Of a stretch of DNA of 32,061 nt, positions 13,183 through 21,138 are shown piece by piece. The position numbers and the translations under genes were made by a program. The stretch is from positions 1-32,061 of the forward strand of contig JBDSZL010000025.1 in the NCBI GenBank assembly GCA_039925145.1, written 5' to 3'. Source of the stretch: JBDSZL01 sp039925145. Its GTDB lineage: Bacteria; Acidobacteriota; Vicinamibacteria; Vicinamibacterales; SCN-69-37. The notes below the pieces were generated by a model. The model was not told the origin of the DNA. It worked only from the letters and a program-made list of their open reading frames with translations, and ran no database searches. Positions within the stretch are counted from its first letter, which is position 1. Every line of letters starts with the position of its first letter.

Positions 13183-15173
13183 TGAAAAATCTACGTAGAT
13201 CGTTCGCCCTCGTGTGTGTGCTGCTCGCGCCGACCGCCGCTCGCGCCCAGCAGGCGCTGCCGGATCTCAGCCTCGAGGAGTTGATGCGGATCGACGCTGG
13301 CCGCGTGTTTGGCGCCTCCGAACGCATTCAGCCGGTCACCGAGGCACCCGCGTCGGTCTCCTTCATCACCGCCGAGGAAATCGCGCAGTACGGGTACCGC
13401 ACGCTCGCAGACATCCTGAACGGTGTGCGCGGCATGTACGTCTCTGACGACCGCGCCTACAGCCTCGTGGGCACGCGCGGATTTGCCAAGCCCGGCGACT
13501 ACAACCGGCGCATCCTGCTGCTCGTCAACGGCCACCGTGTAAACGACGGTGTGTTCGGGCAGGCACAGGTCGGGGCCGAGTTCGGCATCGATCCGTCCAT
13601 GTTCGAGCGGGTCGAAGTCATTCGCGGTCCCGCATCCTCCATCTACGGCGATAGCGCCTTCTTCGCCGTGGTCAACGTCATCACGAAGTCCGGCGCGTCG
13701 CTCAACGGCACCTCCGTTACGGTCGAGACAGGGTCGCTCGGGCTGGTCTCGACGCGCCTCAATACCGGCCGGCGGTTCACGAATGGCCTCGAGATGGCTT
13801 TCTCGGGGACCTACTTGCAGCGCGCTGGCAACGAGCACCTGTATTTCCCGGTCTATGACACTCCGGCCAACAACAACGGAGTGGCCGACAATCTGGACGC
13901 CGAAGATCTGGGGCAGTGGTATGGCCAGTTGCGCTACAAGACCCTGACGATGACGGCGGCCTACGGCCGGCGCCACCGCGAGGTGCCGACCGCCCCGTTC
14001 GGCACGAAGTTCAACGAACAGGCACAACCAGAAGAAGCCAGGGATCGGCACACGTTCCTCGACGCCGAATACGGTCACGCCTTCGGCGCCAACCGTGTGG
14101 TGTTCCGGGGATCGCTGGACCACTACTCGAACGATCGCATGCACCCCTTTGCGACGCGCGGCCCGGTGCTGCTCGGGCACAGCAGCGTCGTGGGATCGCG
14201 ATGGACCGCGGGGGCCAGGCTCACTCGCGCGCTGCCGGGGCGCCAGATTCTGACCGCGGGCGCCGAGTTCATCGATCAGTTCAATCAGAACCAGCGCGCG
14301 GTCTACGTCGACCCGGCGCGGGTGGTGTTCGACATTCAGCGCTCCACGGTGCAGAGCGCCGTCTACGTGCAGGACGAGGTCAAGTTCGGCCGGTGGGTGA
14401 TCGTCAACGGCGGGCTTCGGTACGATCGCTACGAGGACTTCACGCGTGCGACCCCCCGCGCCGCCCTGATCGTGATGCCGTCGGCGAACCAGTCGTTCAA
14501 GTATCTCTACGGACGCGCCTTCCGTGCGCCCAGCGCGTACGAGTTCAACGACTTCTACTTCGGACCGAAGACTGCCGACCTGAACCCGGAATCCGTGGAC
14601 ACCCACGAAGTGGTGTGGGAGCGCTACACGAACGACTGGCTCCGCACTTCCGTTTCCACTTACTGGTACAAGGCGGATCATCTGATCACGCTGACGGCCG
14701 ACCCGACGACGTTTCTGGGCACCACGTTCATCAACGCCGGGAACGTCCGCGCCAAGGGGTTGGAGCTCGAAGCCCAGATGCGACTGGTGCGCGGTCTCCA
14801 GGGACTGATGAGCTACGCGTGGCAGCGCGCCGAGGACATCGTGACCGACAAGAGACTGGCCAATTCGCCCGCGCAGCTGGCGAAGTTCCGGGTGAGCATC
14901 CCGGGGCCCACGAAGAAGTCGTCGATTGCGGTCGAGGTGCTGTCGATGAGCAGCCGGAAGTCCATTGCCGGCAACCGACTCGCGCCTGCCACGACCGCGA
15001 GTGTCACCTTCGTCGCACCGCTCGCATCGGCCTTCGAGCTGTATGGCGGCGGCCAGAATCTGTTCGACGTGACTTATGCGGATCCGGCGTCCGAGCAGCA
15101 TCGGCAGGACGTCATCCAACGAAACGGCCGGACGTTCAACATCGGCCTGCGCTGGAAGTTCGGCGCCAAGTAG
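13182..15173 (+). CDS. TonB-dependent outer-membrane receptor
   Basis: A 663-aa protein with a signal peptide (about 1-22, ending ARAQ). An N-terminal DLSLEELMRIDAGRVFGASE segment is typical of receptors encoded beside YfiR-like genes. The plug domain (about 50-165) includes APASVSFITAEEI, YGYRTLADILNGVRGMYV, GFAKPGDYNRRILLLVNGHR and VEVIRGPASSIYGDSAFFAVVNVITK. The rest is a 22-strand beta barrel with a FRAPSAYEFNDFYFG segment and a YGGGQNLFDVTY strand near the end. The final residues are WKFGAK, without a clean terminal aromatic residue. It would import a TonB/ExbB-energised ligand or act as a sensor with the YfiR-like protein. The ligand is unknown. GTG at 13179 is in frame but ATG 13182 is preferred. 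Confidence 0.92.
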   Translation: MKNLRRSFALVCVLLAPTAARAQQALPDLSLEELMRIDAGRVFGASERIQPVTEAPASVSFITAEEIAQYGYRTLADILNGVRGMYVSDDRAYSLVGTRGFAKPGDYNRRILLLVNGHRVNDGVFGQAQVGAEFGIDPSMFERVEVIRGPASSIYGDSAFFAVVNVITKSGASLNGTSVTVETGSLGLVSTRLNTGRRFTNGLEMAFSGTYLQRAGNEHLYFPVYDTPANNNGVADNLDAEDLGQWYGQLRYKTLTMTAAYGRRHREVPTAPFGTKFNEQAQPEEARDRHTFLDAEYGHAFGANRVVFRGSLDHYSNDRMHPFATRGPVLLGHSSVVGSRWTAGARLTRALPGRQILTAGAEFIDQFNQNQRAVYVDPARVVFDIQRSTVQSAVYVQDEVKFGRWVIVNGGLRYDRYEDFTRATPRAALIVMPSANQSFKYLYGRAFRAPSAYEFNDFYFGPKTADLNPESVDTHEVVWERYTNDWLRTSVSTYWYKADHLITLTADPTTFLGTTFINAGNVRAKGLELEAQMRLVRGLQGLMSYAWQRAEDIVTDKRLANSPAQLAKFRVSIPGPTKKSSIAVEVLSMSSRKSIAGNRLAPATTASVTFVAPLASAFELYGGGQNLFDVTYADPASEQHRQDVIQRNGRTFNIGLRWKFGAK

Positions 15174-15204
15174 GCGCGCCATCGGTGCCGCGTCTGCTGG
15201 ACAC

Positions 15205-15230
15205 CCGGGTCGTCGCGACGATCAACCCGG
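15205..15230. terminator. Possible bidirectional stem-loop between convergent genes
   Basis: CCGGGT (15205-15210) pairs with ACCCGG (15225-15230), enclosing the self-complementary CGTCGCGACG (15211-15220) and a few unpaired bases. It lies between the TonB-receptor stop and the end of the convergent outer-membrane gene and overlaps that gene's stop codon. There is no U-tract, so terminator function is tentative. Confidence 0.3.
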
Positions 15231-16526
15231 CCGCACGGTCAAATAAACAGCTGCTTCCGGCGTCGCTCGCCCGCCGTAGAAGGGTGCGAGCGCGGCCGGC
15301 ACGATTGACACGCCGACACTCCCACCCACGCCGGTCCGAATCCCGCGCAGACGGGCCAGCCAGCGCGTGTACCCCACTTGATACTTCTGGACCGTGAACG
15401 ACTCATCGGTCGCCAATGGGAGGACGAGCTCCTGGGCCGTCTTCTGCAGTAGCTCGCCCCGGCCGTAGAGCACGTCACGATCGGTGAGGTCCAACGCGGT
15501 TTCGGCCATGAACGCCGATGTCGCCTCTCCCGTCTCCCGGTTCCGGCCCCACGCCACCGTCGTCGCCGAGAGTCGCGCGCCGATCAGGCGGTGGTAGGTG
15601 GCAGACGCCGTGATTCGATTCACATCCTCCCGCGAGTCGTCATGTCCGGCTTCAGCCTCCGTGAGATGACCCGCAGAAACCTGCAACGCCCACCGCGGCG
15701 TCGGCATGAGCCACACGCGCGCGGCGTAGGAATCGAGTGCCCCCAGATCCAAGTCGTATCGGGCGTCGTCGGGTTCACGGCCGTTGAACGCCGACGTCTC
15801 CACCTTCCAGCGACGTCCGTACAGTCCGCCCGTCATCACGCCAAAGCTCACATGTGTTGAGTCGAGCCAATGGTGTGACACCGGGGCGATGGGGTTCGGC
15901 ATCGCGGAGAGACGATGGGGAAAGGCGGTGGGTCCGAGCGCGGGTTCACCGGCCGGTCCGCCGTAGACCTCCCACGCGACCCGCCCCAGTTGTCGACGGT
16001 ATTGCGCCGTCACCTCCATGAAGACATCGTGAGGGTGCTGCTGATCGTGCAGCGCGGCACCACGGCACTGCTCACCACTGGCCAGGAGCGTCGGATACCC
16101 ACAGCGGCCGACGGTCAACGGCTCGACACTGACCATGGTCCTGAAGAGTAGTTGCCCGCGCCGCACTGGGCGTTGCGCCATGCCCATTACCCAGTTGATA
16201 CTGCCGAATTCCTCGGCGCCACGCGGACCCTCAGCGGCGATGTACTCGAGAAAGGCGTTTCCGTGCAGCATGAGCATCCACGAGCCGATGTGGCGCATCG
16301 CGCCCTGCATGGGCGACGCCTGTGGAAGCCACGAGGTACCGGATCCATCGCGTGTCTGGTCGATGCCGAGCGGATTCTCCGTCATGGCGGGCATCTGGTG
16401 TGGCTCGGCAGGAGGCATCGGCATCTGCATACCCGCATGGTCCTGGGCGAGTGCCGGCTGCGGAGCCACAACGGAAACGAGCGCGAAGACGAGAACGGGA
16501 ACGAGCGAACGAAACGTCACGGACAC
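15222..16526 (-). CDS. Met/His-rich outer-membrane beta-barrel protein, possibly metal-related
   Basis: A 434-aa exported protein. The signal peptide (hydrophobic about 7-22) ends PALAQ, then comes a Met/His/Pro-rich stretch (HAGMQMPMPPAEPHQMPAM) that looks like a copper- or silver-binding arm. The remainder alternates polar and aromatic residues as in outer-membrane barrels (GSWMLMLHGNAFLEYI, WEVYGGPAGEPALGP, HHWLDSTHVSFGVMTGGLYG, KYQVGYTRWLARL). The motif DQQHPHDVFMEVTAQY is prominent. The start is a GTG at 16524-16526, because GGAGGT (complement of 16532-16537) lies 5 nt before it; a longer frame to 16562 lacks such a site. It follows a small secreted Cys/His protein by 65 nt, probably one operon. 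Copper handling is inference. Confidence 0.7.
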   Translation of the reverse strand: MSVTFRSLVPVLVFALVSVVAPQPALAQDHAGMQMPMPPAEPHQMPAMTENPLGIDQTRDGSGTSWLPQASPMQGAMRHIGSWMLMLHGNAFLEYIAAEGPRGAEEFGSINWVMGMAQRPVRRGQLLFRTMVSVEPLTVGRCGYPTLLASGEQCRGAALHDQQHPHDVFMEVTAQYRRQLGRVAWEVYGGPAGEPALGPTAFPHRLSAMPNPIAPVSHHWLDSTHVSFGVMTGGLYGRRWKVETSAFNGREPDDARYDLDLGALDSYAARVWLMPTPRWALQVSAGHLTEAEAGHDDSREDVNRITASATYHRLIGARLSATTVAWGRNRETGEATSAFMAETALDLTDRDVLYGRGELLQKTAQELVLPLATDESFTVQKYQVGYTRWLARLRGIRTGVGGSVGVSIVPAALAPFYGGRATPEAAVYLTVRPG

Positions 16527-16591
16527 AGCACACCTCCACCGACAGCGGTCTGGCGCGCGCACAGGCGCGTTGACACACGGGGACGTGCAAT

Positions 16592-16954
16592 TCAGATGCG
16601 GAGGATCGACGAGGTGTGTGGCAGTGGAGGGTCGGCCCCGCGCGTCGCGTGTCCGAGCGGCATCGTTGCTGTCGGCTGTGAGGGATGAATCAGACGCGTG
16701 TGGGCGTCGAAGGTCGAGGACGATGCGGGCGCGGAGCTGCTGGTGATGAGCGTTTCAGCCCGCTGGAGATGATCGGCGCAGGGAGCCGACCCGCCGACGC
16801 TCTGGTCTGGAATTGGCGACTCGTCGCAGTGGGTGTGGTGTGCTGTCTGACCTGACGGCCGCGTGCCCCCGCAGGACCACGCGCAGAGAATGCGCGACAG
16901 CGGTGGCCCTCCGAGGGCAACGATCGCGAGCAGGACCACCAGCGTGCGTTTCAC
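16592..16954 (-). CDS. Small secreted Cys/His-containing protein, possibly metal-binding
   Basis: A 120-aa protein starting with GTG. It has a short basic start (MKRTLVVLLAIVALGG) and a hydrophobic signal segment, then C-A-W-S-C and HHTHC motifs and another Cys (S-A-P-C-A-D-H). The C-terminal half is low in structure and ends ILRI. I do not recognise a named family. Cys and His clusters after a signal peptide, next to a Met/His-rich outer-membrane protein, suggest a periplasmic metal-binding role. The start GTG at 16952-16954 is preceded by AAGGGCG. The gene is divergent from the Liv-type transporter operon, with 130 nt between the starts. The reading frame is plausible but not certain. Confidence 0.55.
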   Translation of the reverse strand: MKRTLVVLLAIVALGGPPLSRILCAWSCGGTRPSGQTAHHTHCDESPIPDQSVGGSAPCADHLQRAETLITSSSAPASSSTFDAHTRLIHPSQPTATMPLGHATRGADPPLPHTSSILRI

Positions 16955-16985
16955 GGCCGCCCTTATTCATAGCACGAGATGGCCA

Positions 16986-16999
16986 GGTGCCGCGGCACC
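16986..16999. promoter_or_regulatory. 14-bp perfect palindrome in the divergent regulatory region
   Basis: GGTGCCGCGGCACC is a perfect palindrome. It lies 32 bp upstream of the GTG of the small secreted protein and 16 bp before the inverted repeat on the liv promoter. It could bind a dimeric regulator of either direction. No regulator gene is adjacent. Confidence 0.35.
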
Positions 17000-17014
17000 C
17001 GGAGGGCCCGGTCG

Positions 17015-17044
17015 GTTGGCACTCGCCAACGGGCACAGTACAAT
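17015..17044 (+). promoter_or_regulatory. Near-consensus sigma70 promoter of the liv operon, with an inverted repeat over the -35
   Basis: TTGGCA (17016-17021, 5 of 6 to TTGACA) and TACAAT (17039-17044, 5 of 6 to TATAAT) are spaced by exactly 17 bp. Transcription would start near 17051. That leaves about 34 nt of leader before the ATG at 17085 and argues against an upstream ATG at 17043. GTTGGC-ACTC-GCCAAC (17015-17030) is a perfect inverted repeat covering the -35 box, a good position for a repressor. Confidence 0.7.
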
Positions 17045-17084
17045 GCGCACCGGGTCCGAATTCTCACGCAATGGCCGGGGGGCG

Positions 17085-18263
17085 ATGACATTGAACTACG
17101 TGATCAGCAGGCGCAGTCTGTTCGTGCTCATCGGAGCGCTGGCGCTGTTGCCGGCCTGCGAGCGCAAGCCTGGCGGTGGCAGCAATGCCACCACCGGTGA
17201 GATCGTCGTCGGCCTCTACGGGTCTCTCACGGGCGATGGCGCGTCGTTCGGGCAGTCTTCACGCGAAGGCGCCGAACTGGCCCTCGATGAGCTGAACAGG
17301 GCCGGGGGCGTGCTCGGGGGCCGAAAGCTGCGGCTTCTGGTCGAAGACGACCAGAGCAAACCCGAAGAAGCCTCCAACGCGGTTACGAAGCTGATCACCC
17401 AGGATAAAGTCGTCGCGGTCATCGGCGAGGTCGCGAGCCGGCGCTCCCTCGCCGCGGCCCCAATCGCGCAGCGGTACCAGGTGCCGATGATCACGCCGGC
17501 GTCGACCAACGAACGGGTCACGCAGACTGGCGACTACATCTTCCGCGTCTGCTTCATCGATCCGTTCCAGGGCGAAGTGCTCGCCAAATTCGCCCGCAAC
17601 GATCTGAAGGCGGCGAAGGCTGCGGTGCTGAAAGACATCACGCAAGACTACTCGGTAGGTTTGACGGAGTCGGTCGTCAAGCATTTCACCGCGCTTGGCG
17701 GCACGGTCTTCGATCCGGTCAGCTACAGTGCAGGCGACTCGGATTTTCGCGCCATCCTCACGAAGGTACGGAGCCTCAAGCCCGATGTGATTTTTGCGAC
17801 CGGCTACTACACCGAAGCCGGGATTATCGTCCGCCAGGCGCGCGAGCTTGGCATGACCATGCCGATTCTCGGCGGCGACGGATGGGTGGGCGACGCACTG
17901 AAGAACGGCCGCGAAGCGCTCAAGAACACCTTCATCTCGAACCACTACTCGGGTGAGAATCCGGCGCCCGTCGTCCAGAACTTCGTGAAGAGCTACCGCG
18001 AGCACTTTCATCACGAGCCCGACTCGATTGCGGCGCTGGGCTACGACGCGATGAAGCTCCTGGCCGATGCGTTGACCCGTGCCGGATCCACCGACGGCCC
18101 CAAGCTGCGCGACGCACTCGCCACGGCCGATGTGGTGGGCGTCACGGGCCAGTTGAAGATGAACGGCCAGCGCAATGTCGACAAGCCGGCTGTGATCGAA
18201 GAAGTCACCTTTGCCAATGGCGAGGTGAAGTTCGTCTATCGCACGACGGTCAATCCGAGCTGA
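17085..18263 (+). CDS. livJ: Liv-type ABC transporter substrate-binding lipoprotein
   Basis: A 392-aa type I periplasmic binding protein. It has a lipoprotein signal with lipobox LLPAC (Cys25 lipidated), then IVVGLYGSLTGDGASFGQSSREGAELALDE (key start G-x-x-x-L-T-G), RKLRLLVEDDQSKPEEASNA, VVAVIGEVASRRSLAAAPIA, VPMITPASTN and, further on, KPDVIFATGYYTEAGIIVRQARELG and LGGDGWVG. This is the LivJ/LivK fold that captures branched-chain amino acids or related solutes and hands them to the permease. LivJ-type proteins also serve other amino acids, urea or aromatic acids, so the ligand is not certain. The start at 17085 agrees with the promoter. The permease gene follows within 70 nt. Confidence 0.92.
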   Translation: MTLNYVISRRSLFVLIGALALLPACERKPGGGSNATTGEIVVGLYGSLTGDGASFGQSSREGAELALDELNRAGGVLGGRKLRLLVEDDQSKPEEASNAVTKLITQDKVVAVIGEVASRRSLAAAPIAQRYQVPMITPASTNERVTQTGDYIFRVCFIDPFQGEVLAKFARNDLKAAKAAVLKDITQDYSVGLTESVVKHFTALGGTVFDPVSYSAGDSDFRAILTKVRSLKPDVIFATGYYTEAGIIVRQARELGMTMPILGGDGWVGDALKNGREALKNTFISNHYSGENPAPVVQNFVKSYREHFHHEPDSIAALGYDAMKLLADALTRAGSTDGPKLRDALATADVVGVTGQLKMNGQRNVDKPAVIEEVTFANGEVKFVYRTTVNPS

Positions 18264-18331
18264 CGGCGGCGGGGCCCATCGCATCCACGCCGTACGGGCG
18301 GGATGTGCCGGCTCCAGCAGCCTGGCTTTCC

Positions 18332-19231
18332 ATGGACACGCTTCTCCAGCAGATCATCAACGGGTTCTCGCTCGGTGCCATCTACGCCCTGGTCGCGCTG
18401 GGGTACACGATGGTGTACGGCGTGCTGCGACTGATCAACTTCGCGCACGGCGACGTGTACATGCTGGGCGCGTTCGCGGGGTATTACCTGGCCAACGCCC
18501 TGAATCTCGACGCCAACCCGTCGGTGCTGTGGGCCGTGCTCGTCACCGTCGGGTCCATGGGCATCTGCGCCGCTATCGGCATCCTGATCGAGCGGCTGGC
18601 CTATCGGCCCGTGCGCCACCATTCGCGTTTGACATCGCTCATCACCGCCATCGGGGTCTCCCTGTTGCTGGAGTACGGCGGGCAGGTCGTTTTCGGCGCC
18701 ACGCCGCGCTTCTTCCCGCAGATGATTCGTTCTGAGATCTACTCGATCGGCAACGTGCAGATTACGAACCAGAGTCTGCTCATCATCGTGGTGGCCGTCG
18801 TCGTGATGTTCGGACTCGAGTTCATCGTGCATCGGACCAAGATCGGCAAGGCGATGCGCGCGACGTCCTATAACCTGTCGGTTGCGAAGCTGATGGGAAT
18901 CAACACCGACTTCGTGATCGGCTTTACGTTTGCGCTGGGGTCGGCGCTCGCGGCCGCCGGTGGGGTCATGGTGGCGCTCTCCATTCCGCGGATCGACCCG
19001 TTGATGGGGCTGATGACCGGCCTCAAGGCCTTTGTGGCGGCCGTGCTCGGTGGCATCGGCAACATTCCGGGCGCCATGGTCGGAGGCCTGCTCATCGGCC
19101 TCATGGAGACGTGGCTCAGCGCATCGGCCTATTCGACCTATCGTGACGCCGTCGCCTTTGGCGTGCTGATCCTGATTCTGCTGATTCGACCGGCCGGCAT
19201 ATTCGGCACGTCCGTCGCCGAAAAGGTCTGA
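18332..19231 (+). CDS. livH: Liv-type ABC transporter permease 1
   Basis: A 299-aa inner-membrane permease. It starts with MDTLLQQIINGFSLGAIYAL, followed by VALGYTMVYGVLRLINFAHG (the diagnostic LivH motif Y-x-L-x-AlG-hhh-hYG-x-x-hhNFAHG). It has about eight transmembrane helices, and the EAA-like cytoplasmic loop near AMRATSYNLSVAKLMGIN contacts the ATPases. Near the C-terminus LGGIGNIPGAMVGGLLIGL is also typical. It pairs with LivM to form the membrane channel. An upstream in-frame ATG at 18305 exists, but homologues start near M-D-x-L. It lies 68 nt after the binding-protein stop and 6 nt before the second permease. Confidence 0.94.
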   Translation: MDTLLQQIINGFSLGAIYALVALGYTMVYGVLRLINFAHGDVYMLGAFAGYYLANALNLDANPSVLWAVLVTVGSMGICAAIGILIERLAYRPVRHHSRLTSLITAIGVSLLLEYGGQVVFGATPRFFPQMIRSEIYSIGNVQITNQSLLIIVVAVVVMFGLEFIVHRTKIGKAMRATSYNLSVAKLMGINTDFVIGFTFALGSALAAAGGVMVALSIPRIDPLMGLMTGLKAFVAAVLGGIGNIPGAMVGGLLIGLMETWLSASAYSTYRDAVAFGVLILILLIRPAGIFGTSVAEKV

Positions 19232-19237
19232 TCGCGC

Positions 19238-20350
19238 ATGCGGCCGTTTCGGAAGCTGCTCGTCATCGCCCTCACCCTCGCGGCGCTGCTGGCGCTGAAC
19301 CAGCTGTTCGAGCACGGCGCCGGCGACTTTCAGATCAACCCGTACTACGCGCGCATGATCAGCCTGATCGGGATCAACATCACGCTGGCGGTTAGCCTGA
19401 ACCTCATCAACGGCGTGGCGGGGCAGTTCTCGATCGGCCACGCCGGCTTCATGGCCGTGGGCGGCTACAGCGCCACCTATCTGACCGTGTACCACGGCCG
19501 GGCGCTCGCGGCCCTGTTCGGGGGCAGCCTCGAGAGCACCTGGGGCGTCGCGGTCGTCATGGTGACCAGCCTCACGATCGGGGCCCTGGCGGCCGGCGCC
19601 GCCGGGCTGCTCGTCGGCATTCCGTCGCTGCGATTGAAGGGCGACTATCTCGCGATCGTCACGCTCGGATTCAGCGAGATCATCCGGGTGCTCATCCTGA
19701 ACATCCCGGCGGTCGGAGGCGCCACAGGGTTCACGGCCGCGCTCCCTCTCACCAACTTCTTCTGGATCTTCCTCGTGGCCGTCCTGACCATCGCCACGGT
19801 GCGCAACATCAGCACCTCGACGTTCGGCCGCGCCCTGGCGGCCATTCGCGGAGACGAGATTGCGGCTGAAGCCATGGGCGTCCAGACGACCCGCTACAAA
19901 GTGATGGCGTTCGTCATCAGCGCGTCCATGGCGGGCGTCGCGGGTGGATTGTCTGGACAGCTGTTCGCGAACCCCCTCAATCCGCAGAACCTGAATTTCG
20001 TCAAGTCGATCGAAGTCATCGTGATGATCGTGCTCGGCGGCATCGGGTCGATTACCGGCGCCGTGCTCGGGGCCACGACGCTGACCATTCTTCCCGAGGC
20101 GCTGCGTTCGGTTGATCAGCAGTTTCCAGGCATGCGCATGGTGCTCTATGCGTGCCTGCTCATCCTCCTCATGATCTTCCGCCCGCAGGGGCTCCTCGGA
20201 CGCCGCGAGCTGGGCCTGGACTGGCTGCGGCGGCCAAGCCGGACGAAGATTCCGGTGGCGCTCACCGACTCGAAGGACGCCCGCGAGCACACCGAGCGGC
20301 GGCCCGTCGATCGCCGATCGACGCTCGGAGGCAACGACACCGATGAGTAG
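19238..20350 (+). CDS. livM: Liv-type ABC transporter permease 2
   Basis: A 370-aa inner-membrane permease. Its motifs include NLINGVAGQFSIGHAGFMAVGGY (the GQ-x-S-x-GHA-x-F signature of LivM), LRLKGDYLAIVTLGFSEIIR, the coupling-loop sequence ALAAIRGDEIAAEAMGVQ and VLGGIGSITGAVLGA near the end. About nine to ten transmembrane helices are apparent. A hydrophilic C-terminal tail of about 45 residues (Arg/Asp/Glu-rich) is longer than needed for the fold. Its last 8 nt overlap livG, showing tight coupling. Confidence 0.93.
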   Translation: MRPFRKLLVIALTLAALLALNQLFEHGAGDFQINPYYARMISLIGINITLAVSLNLINGVAGQFSIGHAGFMAVGGYSATYLTVYHGRALAALFGGSLESTWGVAVVMVTSLTIGALAAGAAGLLVGIPSLRLKGDYLAIVTLGFSEIIRVLILNIPAVGGATGFTAALPLTNFFWIFLVAVLTIATVRNISTSTFGRALAAIRGDEIAAEAMGVQTTRYKVMAFVISASMAGVAGGLSGQLFANPLNPQNLNFVKSIEVIVMIVLGGIGSITGAVLGATTLTILPEALRSVDQQFPGMRMVLYACLLILLMIFRPQGLLGRRELGLDWLRRPSRTKIPVALTDSKDAREHTERRPVDRRSTLGGNDTDE

Positions 20351-21122
20351 TGCGGCCGCGCCCCTGCTGCTCGAGACCCGCGATGTCACCAAGCGGTTCG
20401 GGGGGCTCACGGCGCTGAAGTCGCTCGACCTGCAGGTACCGGCTGGGGCGCTCTACGGTCTGATTGGACCCAACGGCGCGGGCAAGACCACCGTGTTCAA
20501 CCTGCTGACTGGCGTGTACGACCCGACCGAGGGGCAGATTCTGTTTCAAGGACAGCGTGTCGAGGGCAAGCGTCCCTACGAGATCACCAGACTCGGGATG
20601 ACGAGGACGTTTCAGAACATCCGGCTGTTCTCAGACATGACCGTGCTCGAGAACGTCATGACCGCGCATCACCTGCGCAGCCGGCAGTGGATCGCAGACG
20701 CGGTGATAGGAACGGCGCGGCACCATCAGGAAGAACGCCAGACGCGGGACCGCGCCCTGGAGCTGCTACGGATTTTCGATCTCGAACGTCTCGCGCACGA
20801 CAATGCCACCAGTCTGCCGTACGGCAGTCAGCGACGGCTCGAAATCGCGCGCGCCCTGGCCACCGAGCCCAAACTGCTGCTGCTCGACGAACCGGCAGCC
20901 GGGATGAACCCGCAGGAAGCACTGGAACTGATGGATCTGATCCGCTGGATTCGCGACGAATTCAAGCTGACCATTCTCCTCGTCGAACACAACATGAAAG
21001 TGGTCATGGGGATCTGCGAGATGATCCAGGTGATCGACCATGGCGAGGGGATCGCGCTCGGCACGCCGGCTGACATTCAGCGCAATCCGAAGGTCATCGA
21101 GGCATACCTTGGCGGGGGATAA
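20343..21122 (+). CDS. livG: Liv-type ABC transporter ATP-binding protein 1
   Basis: A 259-aa ABC ATPase. It has Walker A GPNGAGKT (residues 42-49), a Q-loop in TRTFQNIRLF, the LivG-type noncanonical signature LPYGSQRRLEIARAL in place of LSGGQ, Walker B LLLLDEPAAGMNP, and the H-loop in LLVEHNMKVVMG. The C-terminal IQRNPKVIEAYLGGG is characteristic of LivG. It energises import by the LivHM channel from the cytosolic side, as a heterodimer with LivF. Its start lies inside livM. Confidence 0.95.
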   Translation: MSSAAAPLLLETRDVTKRFGGLTALKSLDLQVPAGALYGLIGPNGAGKTTVFNLLTGVYDPTEGQILFQGQRVEGKRPYEITRLGMTRTFQNIRLFSDMTVLENVMTAHHLRSRQWIADAVIGTARHHQEERQTRDRALELLRIFDLERLAHDNATSLPYGSQRRLEIARALATEPKLLLLDEPAAGMNPQEALELMDLIRWIRDEFKLTILLVEHNMKVVMGICEMIQVIDHGEGIALGTPADIQRNPKVIEAYLGGG

Positions 21123-21138
21123 GCCGGCGACCTCTCCC

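Noticed and set aside
13191..15182. 663-codon open frame on the minus strand
   Set aside because: It is antisense to the TonB receptor gene, whose signal peptide, plug and barrel are intact. The antisense product has no recognisable feature.
17043..17085. Upstream ATG (17043) as livJ start
   Set aside because: It falls inside or just after the -10 box (17039-17044), ahead of the predicted transcription start, and would put 14 polar residues in front of a normal lipoprotein signal.
18236..20410. 724-codon open frame on the minus strand
   Set aside because: It lies antisense to livH and livM, is dominated by His/Asp/Arg-rich composition typical of antisense frames in GC-rich DNA, and has no domain. 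The sense genes have clear motifs.
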